Below, in pieces: positions 25,935 to 34,529 of a DNA stretch of 64,000 nucleotides. The stretch is from Microbacterium pumilum (lineage in GTDB: Bacteria > Actinomycetota > Actinomycetes > Actinomycetales > Microbacteriaceae): NCBI RefSeq assembly GCF_039530225.1, contig NZ_BAAAOH010000001.1, positions 3,658,001 through 3,722,000 of the forward strand, written 5' to 3'. Below the pieces are notes generated by a model. That model saw nothing but the letters and a program-made list of their open reading frames with translations, was not told the origin of the DNA and did not search any database. The number at the start of each line of letters is the position of its first letter. Within the stretch, counting starts at the first letter, position 1. A program made the translations under genes and the position numbers.

Positions 25935-26498
25935 TCACGCATCGGTCAGCTCAGCGGTGGTCGCGATGCGGGCGAATCCACCCGCCTGCAGATCGAGCGC
26001 GGTCGTCGCCATGAGCTCGGCCGCCGTGCGCGTGACGATGCCGAGGCCCGCGACATCCGCCTGCAGATCGAACGTGCGCGTCGCATCGAGCACCACCGTG
26101 ACCTCGTAACCGAGGTTGCCTGCCATCCGCGCCGTCGTCTCGACGCACATATTGGTCTGGATGCCGCACAGCACCAGTTCGCCGATGGCCCGTTCCGTGA
26201 GCCATGCGTGCAGATCGGGGTCGCCGTAGAACGCGGAGTTCACGTTCTTCGTCACGAACAGCGCTGGGTCGATCGCCGCGACCGGATCGACGAGCGCATT
26301 GCCCGGATTGCTCGGGTGCAGCGGGGATCCCGCCGAAACGGAGTCGTGACGCACCACGACGATCGGCTCACCCGCCGAGGCCCACGTCGCCGCAAGCCCT
26401 GCGACGTTGGCCTCGCAGTCGGGGTTCGTCGTCGCGCCCCAGAAGTCGAGGTCGTCGAAGGCTCGCTGCATGTCGATCACGATGAGGGCTCGGGTCAT
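25935..26498 (-). CDS. Isochorismatase-family cysteine hydrolase
   Basis: The 187-residue protein has the cysteine-hydrolase triad: Asp9 (VIDMQRAF), Lys near 87 (VTKNVNSAF) and Cys near 120 (CGIQTNMCVE). The family hydrolyses amides such as nicotinamide, N-carbamoyl compounds or isochorismate. The conserved cis-peptide region precedes the cysteine. It stands alone between the SOS operon and the HNH gene, so context gives no substrate. The start is ATG at 26498. Confidence 0.9.
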   Translation of the reverse strand: MTRALIVIDMQRAFDDLDFWGATTNPDCEANVAGLAATWASAGEPIVVVRHDSVSAGSPLHPSNPGNALVDPVAAIDPALFVTKNVNSAFYGDPDLHAWLTERAIGELVLCGIQTNMCVETTARMAGNLGYEVTVVLDATRTFDLQADVAGLGIVTRTAAELMATTALDLQAGGFARIATTAELTDA

Positions 26499-26538
26499 GA
26501 GCCCATCCCATCACGGGGTGGGGACGTCGAGAACCACA

Positions 26539-26575
26539 GGCGTTTCGTCTCGCTTCGCTCGCTCAACGACCGAGG
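26539..26575. repeat. Family-A dispersed repeat copy
   Basis: GGCGTTTCGTCTCGCTTCG followed by CTCGCTCAACGACCGAGG matches the copies at 23234-23273. It lies between the divergent ends of the cysteine hydrolase (start 26498) and HNH gene (stop 26588). Confidence 0.8.
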
Positions 26576-26587
26576 CGTTGTGAACCG

Positions 26588-27085
26588 CTACGCGGCGAGG
26601 GCGAGATATGGCTCCCAGCGCGGATCGGTGCGATCGGTTCCGCGAACGGTCCACTGCACGCCTCGCGGCGGGCGCGGCGTGATCCGCAGGTCCCAGTTCA
26701 TCTCCTGGGGGGTCCGGTCGCCCTTGACGTTGTTGCAGCGCAGACAGCATGCGACGAGGTTCTCCCACGAGTCCGCGCCGCCGCGTGAGCGCGGCAGAAC
26801 GTGATCGATCGTCGACGCGGACTTGTCGCAGTAGGCGCAGCGGTGAGCGTCTCGACGCAGCACTCCACGCCTGGTGACGGGGATGTGCCGGCCACCGGGC
26901 ACCCGCACATACCTGGTCAGGATGATGACCGCAGGGCGGTCGTACGCGCGCCTCGTCCCCCAGACCGGATCGCCGTCCGTGTGTTCCACGATGACGGCCT
27001 TCTCGTTCATGACGAGCACGAGAGCCCGTTTGAACGACACGACGGCGAGCGGCTCATAGCCCGCATTCAGCACCAGAGTGCGCAT
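26588..27085 (-). CDS. HNH endonuclease-type protein
   Basis: The 165-residue protein ends with an HNH domain: CAYCDKSASTIDHVLPRSRGG (zinc CxxC, then catalytic DH), NLVACCLRCNNVKGD (Asn, second CxxC). The N-terminal half (LVLNAGYEPLAVVSFKRALVLV) is the typical extension of a widespread actinobacterial family. No partner restriction or phage genes are nearby. The cellular role is unproven; nuclease activity is predicted from the motif. Confidence 0.9.
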   Translation of the reverse strand: MRTLVLNAGYEPLAVVSFKRALVLVMNEKAVIVEHTDGDPVWGTRRAYDRPAVIILTRYVRVPGGRHIPVTRRGVLRRDAHRCAYCDKSASTIDHVLPRSRGGADSWENLVACCLRCNNVKGDRTPQEMNWDLRITPRPPRGVQWTVRGTDRTDPRWEPYLALAA

Positions 27086-27166
27086 TCCTCATCCTCTCGA
27101 ACGGCCGGGACGGCTTCCCGGTGATTCGAACTACCAGACGATGAAATGGACTCAGGGGCATGAAAA

Positions 27167-27193
27167 AAGGCGCTGTCTCACAGACAGCGCCTT
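27167..27193 (-). terminator. Rho-independent terminator with U tract
   Basis: AAGGCGCTGTCT (27167-27178) pairs with AGACAGCGCCTT (27182-27193) around a 3-nt loop. On the minus strand the stem is followed by a run of T residues (27163-27168), making this the clearest intrinsic terminator in the window. It ends the 36-residue ORF unit, whose stop codon lies in the loop. Confidence 0.88.
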
Positions 27194-27288
27194 GACGCCA
27201 CGGCAATGCCGCAGCATCCACTCGTGTGATGCCGAAGGACAAGACGTCCAAGCGCATCCATGGTTCGGATGCGTGGTGTGCTGCCCAT
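27178..27288 (-). CDS. 36-residue small ORF with its own promoter-like and terminator signals
   Basis: Reading the minus strand from ATG 27288-27286 gives a 36-residue peptide starting MGSTPRIRTMDALG and containing HHTSGCCGIAVA. A strong AAGGGGAG ribosome-binding site lies 5 nt upstream. A -10-like TAGCCT occurs at 27323-27328, and the stop codon (27178-27180) falls in the loop of the terminator at 27167-27193. The transcript would be about 150 nt. It could be a small protein (note CysCys and HisHis) or a small RNA. The M23 peptidase gene ends 100 bp upstream. The rest of 27086-27388 shows nothing else I can support. Confidence 0.5.
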   Translation of the reverse strand: MGSTPRIRTMDALGRLVLRHHTSGCCGIAVASRRCL

Positions 27289-27388
27289 CGGCTCCCCTTC
27301 GCTTCTCTCAGCGTCGGCTTTCAGGCTAACGTACGCCGAAGACGCGAGGGTCACACGCGACTGTGAACAGGCGGTGGCGTGTCGGGAA

Positions 27389-28327
27389 CTATCCGGCGTT
27401 GGCGTTGAGCCACGCCAGCGGGTCGACGACCGAGCCGTTGATGTGGACCTCGAAGTGCAGGTGGTTGGCAGTCGAGCTGCCGGTGCTTCCGACCTGGCCG
27501 ATCATCTGGCCGGCGGCCACCGTCTGTCCGGACTGGACCAGCCGCGTGCCGTAGGTCATGTGACCGTAGAGGGTGGAGACCTGCTGGCCGCCGATGACGT
27601 GGTCGATGGTGACGCAGACGCCGTACCCGCCGAAGCTCTCCTGCGAGACCCTGACGACCCCGGCTGCTGCGGCGTAGATGGGCGTTCCGGCGGGAGCCAG
27701 CATGTCCTGACCCTGGTGGTAGCCCGAGTCCCACAGTCCGCGTCCCTGGATGAAGCTGAGGAGCGGCCAGCGGACTTCGCCGCTACCCGGCGACACCAGC
27801 GTGATGTCGCCCGAGAAGGTCGAAGCAGAAGAAGAGGAAGCGGCGGCGGTCGCCAGCTGACGTGCTCGCGCTGCGGCGGCGGCGGCGGCTGCCTCCTTCG
27901 CCTTCTTCTCGTCGATCTCTTCCTGCGTCGTCGCCGAGTAGCTCTCGCGCGTCAGTTCGGATGCGCTGGCATCGGAGGCCACGACGAGGGATTGGGCGTT
28001 GTCGGCTGCGACCTGCTGGACGGTGAGGGCTTCGTCCTGCGGGCTCGCTGCACCGAAGGCCGGGATCGCGATCGTGGCGACGAGGCCGCCGACCATCGTC
28101 AGGATGGCAAGGCTGCGAATGGGCTTGGCGATACGGCCGGACTTCTTCGCCGCCGGGCGACGAGACGCGGGGCGCACCGCTTTCGCGGGTCGCGCGACGC
28201 TGGAACGCGCACGCGAACGACGGGTCAGACTCGTCGCGGCGCTCTCTTCATCGTTCGCGGGCGAATCGATCGCTTCAGCCAATAGGTCCTCCGGCGCCTC
28301 TGCGCCGTGGCGCTGTCTCGTCGGCAT
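27389..28327 (-). CDS. M23-family cell-wall peptidase
   Basis: The 312-residue protein has a basic cytoplasmic N-terminus (1-70), one membrane segment or signal anchor (LAILTMVGGLVATIAIPAFG), an Ala/Lys-rich coiled region (EEIDEKKAKEAAAAAAAARA) and a LytM/M23 domain. The zinc and catalytic residues are visible: YHQGQD (His, Asp), LYGHMTY and HLHFEVH near the C-terminus. It should cleave peptidoglycan peptide cross-links outside the membrane. A promoter with a repeated GTnACM motif is at 28432-28460, giving a leader of about 97 nt. Confidence 0.92.
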   Translation of the reverse strand: MPTRQRHGAEAPEDLLAEAIDSPANDEESAATSLTRRSRARSSVARPAKAVRPASRRPAAKKSGRIAKPIRSLAILTMVGGLVATIAIPAFGAASPQDEALTVQQVAADNAQSLVVASDASASELTRESYSATTQEEIDEKKAKEAAAAAAAARARQLATAAASSSSASTFSGDITLVSPGSGEVRWPLLSFIQGRGLWDSGYHQGQDMLAPAGTPIYAAAAGVVRVSQESFGGYGVCVTIDHVIGGQQVSTLYGHMTYGTRLVQSGQTVAAGQMIGQVGSTGSSTANHLHFEVHINGSVVDPLAWLNANAG

Positions 28328-28431
28328 TCAGTGTTCGGGCACGATATGCGGGCTTCACCACGCGAACGACGAGTCGATGAGGCGATTCGCGCGGGATCCG
28401 TTGGCGGGCTTCTCGCCTAGTGGACTTTTCG

Positions 28432-28460
28432 AGGCTACCGGAAGGTAACGAATATGTCAC
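28432..28460 (-). promoter_or_regulatory. Promoter of M23 gene, possible MtrA-type site
   Basis: On the minus strand GTGACA (28455-28460) and TAGCCT (28432-28437) are 17 bp apart, a good sigma-A promoter. The -35 is part of GTGACA-N5-GTTACC (28444-28460), a direct repeat like the sites of the actinobacterial regulator MtrA, which controls cell-wall hydrolases. MtrA binding is inference. Confidence 0.55.
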
Positions 28461-28539
28461 GTTCGCCCGACTGGCAGTCGCCTGTGCATGCGCGGAACGC
28501 GGCGCGCGGCATCCGCTCGCCTCGCCGGATGCGACTCGA

Positions 28540-29241
28540 TCAGACGCGATCGTCGACGAGGAAGATGTGCGACGCGACCTCGATGGGCAGCTCGAGACCT
28601 TCGTCGCTGCCGTGCATCTCCACCAGGACGTAGCCCTCGTTGTAGCGGTAGTCGCCCGTCGCTCCAGGCAGGACGCCGGCGCCCTTGAGCTGCTGCAGCA
28701 GCTCGGGGTCGACCTGAGCGGGCTCGGCGAGCCGTCGCACGGTGCCCGTGATCGGCTCGCCCGCGTCGTTGAGGCGGCGGACGAGACCGACGACCCCCTT
28801 GCTGAAGCCACCCGCGGGGACGTCGCCCAGCTGGTCGAGACCGGGAATCGGGTTGCCGTAAGGAGATTCGGTGGGATGGCCCAGCAGCTCGACGAGCCGG
28901 CGCTCCACCTGCTCGCTCATCACGTGCTCCCAGCGGCACGCCTCTTCGTGCACGTACGCCCAGTCGAGACCGATGACGTCCGACAGCAGTCGCTCGGCCA
29001 GGCGATGCTTGCGCATCACGTCGATGGCCTTCTGGCGACCGGCGCCGGTCAGCTCGAGAGAGCGGTCCTCCGTCACCACGACGAGGCCGTCTCGCTCCAT
29101 CCGTCCGATGGTCTGCGACACGGTAGGACCGGAGTGGCCGAGGCGCTCCGAGATGCGGGCGCGCAGCGGAACGATGTTCTCTTCCTCGAGCTCCAGGATC
29201 GTTCGCAGGTACATCTCGGTGGTGTCGATGAGATCTGTCAT
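28540..29241 (-). CDS. dtxR: DtxR/IdeR-type iron-dependent repressor
   Basis: The 233-residue regulator has an N-terminal winged helix (MYLRTILELEEE, ISERLGHSGPTVSQTIGRME), a dimerisation and metal-binding domain with RKHRLAERLL and HEEACRWEHVMS, and a C-terminal SH3-like domain (GYVLVEMHGSDEGLEL). The cysteine in ACRWEH marks the iron-responsive DtxR type rather than the manganese-responsive MntR type. With Fe2+ it represses iron-uptake genes. The ATG at 29241 gives the family start MTDLIDTTEMYL. It is transcribed alone, divergent from serC. Confidence 0.93.
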   Translation of the reverse strand: MTDLIDTTEMYLRTILELEEENIVPLRARISERLGHSGPTVSQTIGRMERDGLVVVTEDRSLELTGAGRQKAIDVMRKHRLAERLLSDVIGLDWAYVHEEACRWEHVMSEQVERRLVELLGHPTESPYGNPIPGLDQLGDVPAGGFSKGVVGLVRRLNDAGEPITGTVRRLAEPAQVDPELLQQLKGAGVLPGATGDYRYNEGYVLVEMHGSDEGLELPIEVASHIFLVDDRV

Positions 29242-29376
29242 TCGCGGCATCCTCGGGCTCTTGGGGGGTGTCTCCAGCCTATCCAGTGCGGAGGATGCCA
29301 CGGCCTGCGCGGCGCGCCTCCCCCGCCCTCGCCGACATCGCGTGCAACGGGATCGGTGGCGCAATCGCGTGCTCCC

Positions 29377-30501
<1,125 letters not shown>

Positions 30502-30521
30502 CATCGAGCGAGGAGATCACG

Positions 30522-31196
30522 ATGGAGACGGACTCGACCACGGCCGCTCCGGCGGAGCCCGCGGCGGCGCATCAGCCGAGACCGCAGGCGCGCACGCTCG
30601 ATCGCCGCGAGGACGTGCTCCGCGCGGCGATGAGCGTCTTCGGGCAGCGCGGCTACAACAAGGGCGCTCTCGTCGAGGTGGCCGAACAGGCCGGAATGAC
30701 CCACGCGGGAGTCCTCCACCACTTCGGCAGCAAGGAAGCCCTGCTGGTGGCGATGCTGCAGTACCGCGATGGCCAGGAGGCCGCCGGCGTTCCCGGTCGC
30801 GCGCAGACCGAGGGCCCGGCATTCCTGGGGCACATGCTCGACACGGTGGTGGAGAACACCGGCCGACCGGGTGTCACCCAGACCTACACCGTTCTCTCGG
30901 CCGAGTCGGTCACCGAGGGCCACCCCGCGCAGAGCTACTTCCGCGACCGCTTCACCGTGCTTCGCGACAAGATCGCCGGCGTGCTCGCGGAGGTCGCGGG
31001 TCGCGACGCCGAAGAGAGCGAAGTGCGCGACGATGCGACGGCCCTCATCGCTCTGATGGACGGCTTGCAGGTGCAGTGGCTGCTCGACCCGCATGCCGTG
31101 GACATGCCGCGCGTAGTCGAGAAGGTCATGGACGAGCTGGTCGACCGGCTGACTACGCGAGCACCCGCACCGCCGTTCCCGCGCCCGCAGGACTGA
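30522..31196 (+). CDS. TetR-family transcriptional regulator
   Basis: The 224-residue protein has a TetR helix-turn-helix at about residues 26-72 (REDVLRAAMSVFGQRGYNKGA, VAEQAGMTHAGVLHHFGSKE) and a ligand-binding C-terminal domain. A GAGGAGATC ribosome-binding site precedes the ATG at 30522. The His-rich VLHHFGSKE recognition helix is ordinary for the family. Neither ligand nor targets can be inferred; serC lies 20 bp upstream on the same strand. Confidence 0.92.
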   Translation: METDSTTAAPAEPAAAHQPRPQARTLDRREDVLRAAMSVFGQRGYNKGALVEVAEQAGMTHAGVLHHFGSKEALLVAMLQYRDGQEAAGVPGRAQTEGPAFLGHMLDTVVENTGRPGVTQTYTVLSAESVTEGHPAQSYFRDRFTVLRDKIAGVLAEVAGRDAEESEVRDDATALIALMDGLQVQWLLDPHAVDMPRVVEKVMDELVDRLTTRAPAPPFPRPQD

Positions 31197-31201
31197 GAGC
31201 C

Positions 31202-32017
31202 TCAGTCTTCGGAGTCGTCACCCTCGACCGGGTCGTACTCGTCGTCGTCGGCTTCGTCAGGCTCGTCGTCGTCCGAATCGTCTGAGGCGTCTTCGGAGTC
31301 CTCCTCGAGGTCGTCATCCTCGATCTCGAACTCCTCCACGTCCGACTCGTCGTCATCCGAATCGTCCTCGTCGAACTCTTCGTCGTCGAACTCTTCGTCG
31401 TCGGAGTCCTCGTCGTCGGAGTCGTCGTCGTCGTCGGAGTCATCGTCATCGTCAACGTCAACGGAGTCGTCGAGCTCGTCGATGTCGACGCCGTCGACAT
31501 CGCCCGCGTGCAGGATCGGAGACCCATCGTCGTCGAAGTCGGCGGCATCCAGATCGTCGACGTCGTCGAGGTCGACATCCGCGTCGTCGGCGTCGGTCTC
31601 GTCGACCACGGTCTCGGCGAGCGCGGCCTGAGCGGCCTGGTAGTCGGCGAGTCGCTCGGTCCACGGCACCCAGTCGTGCGCGAGCAGCGCACCCTCGCCG
31701 GGCAGCAGCTCCACTTCGAGGACCGTCGGCTCGGCGTCCTCGAGGCGAGCGAGGCTCACCGTCCAGAACCACCCCGGGTACCCGGCGAGCGTGTTCTCGA
31801 ATCGCAGCGACACGACGCCGTCGGCCTCGAGGCGGTAGTCCGCCGGTTCGCCCACGGATGCGGCGGGGGTGATCTCGTGAAGCGCGGCCAGCGCCAGGTC
31901 GCGTGCGTTCAGCAGGGCAGGATCAGCGACCGCGACGGGCGCGGCTACGTCCTGCGCGGCCACGTCGTCCGCGACCGCGTCATCGGGCGCGTCATCCGAA
32001 TCAGGCGTCGAGTTCAT
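31202..32017 (-). CDS. DUF3027 protein with long acidic tail
   Basis: Residues 30-130 are the DUF3027 domain typical of actinobacteria (ARDLALAALHEITPAASVGEP, LAGYPGWFWTVSLA, LEVELLPGEGALLAHDWVPW). Residues 137-271 are almost entirely Asp, Glu and Ser (DSDDDDDSDDEDSDDEE-like), far longer and more acidic than the rest. The GAC/GAG-rich DNA makes the region low in complexity. Its start overlaps the end of the upstream cold-shock-domain gene by 17 bp, so the two are co-translated. Function is unknown; acidic tails often mimic nucleic acid or bind basic proteins, which is speculation here. Confidence 0.9.
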   Translation of the reverse strand: MNSTPDSDDAPDDAVADDVAAQDVAAPVAVADPALLNARDLALAALHEITPAASVGEPADYRLEADGVVSLRFENTLAGYPGWFWTVSLARLEDAEPTVLEVELLPGEGALLAHDWVPWTERLADYQAAQAALAETVVDETDADDADVDLDDVDDLDAADFDDDGSPILHAGDVDGVDIDELDDSVDVDDDDDSDDDDDSDDEDSDDEEFDDEEFDEDDSDDDESDVEEFEIEDDDLEEDSEDASDDSDDDEPDEADDDEYDPVEGDDSED

Positions 32018-32384
32018 CCGCCACCTTGCGCAGAACCGCAGCGACCTTCTTGGCGTGGGAACCGCTCGGGTAGCGACCGCGGCGCAAGTCCCCGCCGATG
32101 CCGTCGAGGAGCTTGACGAGGTCTTCGACGATGATGGCCATGTCGTCGGCGGGCTTGCGCGACCGCTTGGCCAGGCTCACCGGCGCCTCGAGAACGCGGA
32201 CTGAGAGGGCCTGCAGACCCCGCTTGCCGTCGGCCACGCCGAACTCGAGTCGCGTGCCCGGCTTCGGGGCGGCTGTGCCGGCGGGCAGGGCGGTGGCGTG
32301 CAGGAACACGTCCTGGCCGTCATCGGCGGCAATGAAGCCGAAACCCTTCTCCTCGTCGTAGAACCTGACCTTGCCGGTGGGCAT
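32001..32384 (-). CDS. Cold-shock-domain protein with C-terminal extension
   Basis: The 127-residue protein begins with a cold-shock domain (GKVRFYDEEKGFGFIAADDG, DVFLHATAL) containing the RNP1-like KGFGFI and RNP2-like DVFLH nucleic-acid-binding motifs. Residues 70-127 add a conserved helical extension (MAIIVEDLVKLLDGIG, SHAKKVAAVLRKVADELDA). This combination is found in actinobacteria next to DUF3027 genes. The ATG at 32384 has a GAGG ribosome-binding site. It probably binds single-stranded RNA or DNA. Overlap with the DUF3027 gene argues for a shared function. Confidence 0.92.
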   Translation of the reverse strand: MPTGKVRFYDEEKGFGFIAADDGQDVFLHATALPAGTAAPKPGTRLEFGVADGKRGLQALSVRVLEAPVSLAKRSRKPADDMAIIVEDLVKLLDGIGGDLRRGRYPSGSHAKKVAAVLRKVADELDA

Positions 32385-32495
32385 CGAAACCTCGCTGTGG
32401 ATCGCACCGCTGTCTGCGGGCATGACGGAACAGAGAACGACTGATCCCCTCCCCCCAGCCTACGGCAAGGCGTACCGACCGATAGGCTGAACCGG

Positions 32496-32765
32496 ATGAG
32501 CAATCCCACTCCCGGGGCGGTCCCGCCCGTGCGCCGGATCGACCGCGTCCTCGCATTCATGTCGCTCGGCCTCGCCGTGGTGGCGATCGGATGCTTCTTC
32601 GCGATCGTCATCGCGCGCCCTGCCGGCGTGACCGACTTCACCGAAGGTATCTGGCCCCTCGTGGTCGTGTTCCCGTTGATCGCGTTGCCGATCGCCTTCC
32701 TGATGATCATCGCGCTGCTGATCATGAGCTTCGTCCGGAGGGCTCGGGCCAACCGAGCGGACTGA
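32496..32765 (+). CDS. Small two-helix membrane protein
   Basis: The 89-residue protein has two hydrophobic helices (residues 20-41 and 53-78) and a basic end (VRRARANRAD). I do not recognise its family. A -10 TAGGCT (32483-32488) lies 7 nt before the ATG, so the mRNA is probably leaderless. Its stop codon is immediately followed by the GTG of the helicase-associated gene (32766), so the two are coupled. Confidence 0.75.
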   Translation: MSNPTPGAVPPVRRIDRVLAFMSLGLAVVAIGCFFAIVIARPAGVTDFTEGIWPLVVVFPLIALPIAFLMIIALLIMSFVRRARANRAD

Positions 32766-34481
32766 GTGGTCTCCGACGAGCGTGCCCTAGCGACCTGGCT
32801 GGCCGAGCGCGATGATGTCGCTCTGGCACGCCTCCTCGCCGATCGCGGTGTCTCACCGTCGATCGGCTGGCACGACTTCTTCGACGCCGCCGAAGGCCTG
32901 CTGGATCCCGCATCCCTCGATCGCGCACTCAGCCGGCTGCCCGGCCGTGAACTCGCGGCACTCGCAAACGGGGACCCCGGTCCATCGAAGCACCTCGGTT
33001 CGCTCGCGCTGCTGGGTCAAGACGGTCGGCCGCTCGCATCGGTGGTCGATCGTCTCACCGCGCTGATCAGCGAGCGGCCGGACGCGATCGCCGGCGAGCC
33101 GCTCACCGATCATCCGCGTGCATCCGGCGAGACATCCGCCGCCGCGGCGGCCGAAAAGGCGTTCACCACGTCGGGCGCACTGGCGGATGTGCTGCTGGCC
33201 TGCCTCCATACGCCCCTTGCGCGCACCGGTGCGGGCGCCATCAGCGCGGCAGACCGCAAGCGCCTCATCGAGGCCGGCGCCGTCGGATCTCCCGAAGAAC
33301 TCGAAGACCTCGTCGAGTCCGCCTCCGCGGCCGGCCTCACGCGGCCACTCGAGCGCGAGTGGGTCGTGACCGAGGCCGGCGAGCGATGGTTGGAGTCGGC
33401 GACGGCCGACCGGTGGACCACGGTCGCGGAGGGCTTCCGTGCCGCGCTGCCCGAGGGCCTGCGCACGGCGTCGGGCGGGTTCGCCGGCGCCGAGTACTGG
33501 CCGCGCGCTTACCCGCTCGACTCGGAGTGGCCGGCGCGCGCGGCACGCCTGCGGCGCATCGCTGAACTGTGGGGCCTGCTCGACGCCGACGGCGCCGAGC
33601 CGCCGTGGACCGTCGCGCTGCGAACCGGCGAGAATCCCGATCCCGCTCCCCTGACGGCCCACTTGCCTCCCGAGATCGATCGCGTTTACCTGCAGGCCGA
33701 CCTCACGGCGATCGCGCCGGGGCCGCTAGCCCCTCATCTCGACCTGCGCCTGCGCGGCATCGCCCGGCGCGAGTCTCGCGCACAGGCATCCACCTACCGC
33801 TTCACGGGCGATTCGCTCGGCGCGGGCATGACCGAAGGCGAGACTGCCCAGTCGATCCGCGAATTCCTCGCCACGATCTCGCTCACCGGCATCCCGCAGC
33901 CGCTGGACTATCTCATCGAGAGCACCGCTGCTCGCCACGGTCTCGTGCGAGTGCGGGTCGACGTCGCCACGGATCGAACGCGCGTCGAGAGCCCCGAGCG
34001 CGGCCTGCTAGACACCATCGCCGTCGACCAGGCGCTGCGCCCGCTGGGCCTGGTGCATGACGGTGATTCCCTCGTCTCGCGGGTCACCCGAGAGGCCGTG
34101 TACTGGTCCCTTGCCGATGCTCGCTACCCCGTCGTCGCGATCGGTCCGTCGGGCACGCCCGAGCCCCAGCACCGGCGTGCTTCGAAGTCCCCGAGCACCG
34201 CACCCGGTGATCCGCGCGACGTCTACGCGCGCCTCATCGGGATCCTGCGCGGAGGCCACAGCATCGACGGCGAGGCGGCGTGGCTCGGTCGCGAGCTGGA
34301 GCAGGCGGTGCGCGCCCGCGCAGCGATCATCGTCGTGGTCCGGATGCCGGACGGCAGCGAGCGCACGTTCACCCTCGAGGCCTCCGGGCTGGGCGGCGGG
34401 CGTCTGCGCGGGCGCGACAAGGGAGCCGACATCGAGCGGACGCTGCCCGTCTCGAGCATCGTCAGCGTCCACGCCGCATGA
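32766..34481 (+). CDS. Helicase-associated domain protein
   Basis: The 571-residue protein matches the actinobacterial family found next to the bacterial XPB helicase. It has helical N-terminal repeats (LATWLAERDDVALARLLADRG, DRALSRLPGRELAAL), a central winged-helix-like region and the C-terminal helicase-associated domain (YLQADLTAIAPGPLAPHLD, FLATISLTGIPQPLDYLI). No Walker motifs are present, so it is not itself a helicase. It probably works with the XPB-like helicase encoded 48 bp downstream, but the mechanism is unknown. The start is GTG 32766. Confidence 0.85.
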   Translation: MVSDERALATWLAERDDVALARLLADRGVSPSIGWHDFFDAAEGLLDPASLDRALSRLPGRELAALANGDPGPSKHLGSLALLGQDGRPLASVVDRLTALISERPDAIAGEPLTDHPRASGETSAAAAAEKAFTTSGALADVLLACLHTPLARTGAGAISAADRKRLIEAGAVGSPEELEDLVESASAAGLTRPLEREWVVTEAGERWLESATADRWTTVAEGFRAALPEGLRTASGGFAGAEYWPRAYPLDSEWPARAARLRRIAELWGLLDADGAEPPWTVALRTGENPDPAPLTAHLPPEIDRVYLQADLTAIAPGPLAPHLDLRLRGIARRESRAQASTYRFTGDSLGAGMTEGETAQSIREFLATISLTGIPQPLDYLIESTAARHGLVRVRVDVATDRTRVESPERGLLDTIAVDQALRPLGLVHDGDSLVSRVTREAVYWSLADARYPVVAIGPSGTPEPQHRRASKSPSTAPGDPRDVYARLIGILRGGHSIDGEAAWLGRELEQAVRARAAIIVVVRMPDGSERTFTLEASGLGGGRLRGRDKGADIERTLPVSSIVSVHAA

Positions 34482-34529
34482 CGGCAGCCCCGGTCCTGCG
34501 CACGGATTGCCCGGGTAGGATCGATCCTT

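Noticed and set aside
28328..28539. Possible c-di-AMP (ydaO-type) riboswitch before the M23 peptidase
   Set aside because: The position would fit, but I cannot find the conserved core sequences or a convincing fold in the leader of about 97 nt.
31202..31610. Asp-rich 3' part of the DUF3027 gene as a frameshifted or spurious region
   Set aside because: The frame is intact, starts with a recognised domain and ends with a normal stop. The acidic run is a real feature, although low in complexity.
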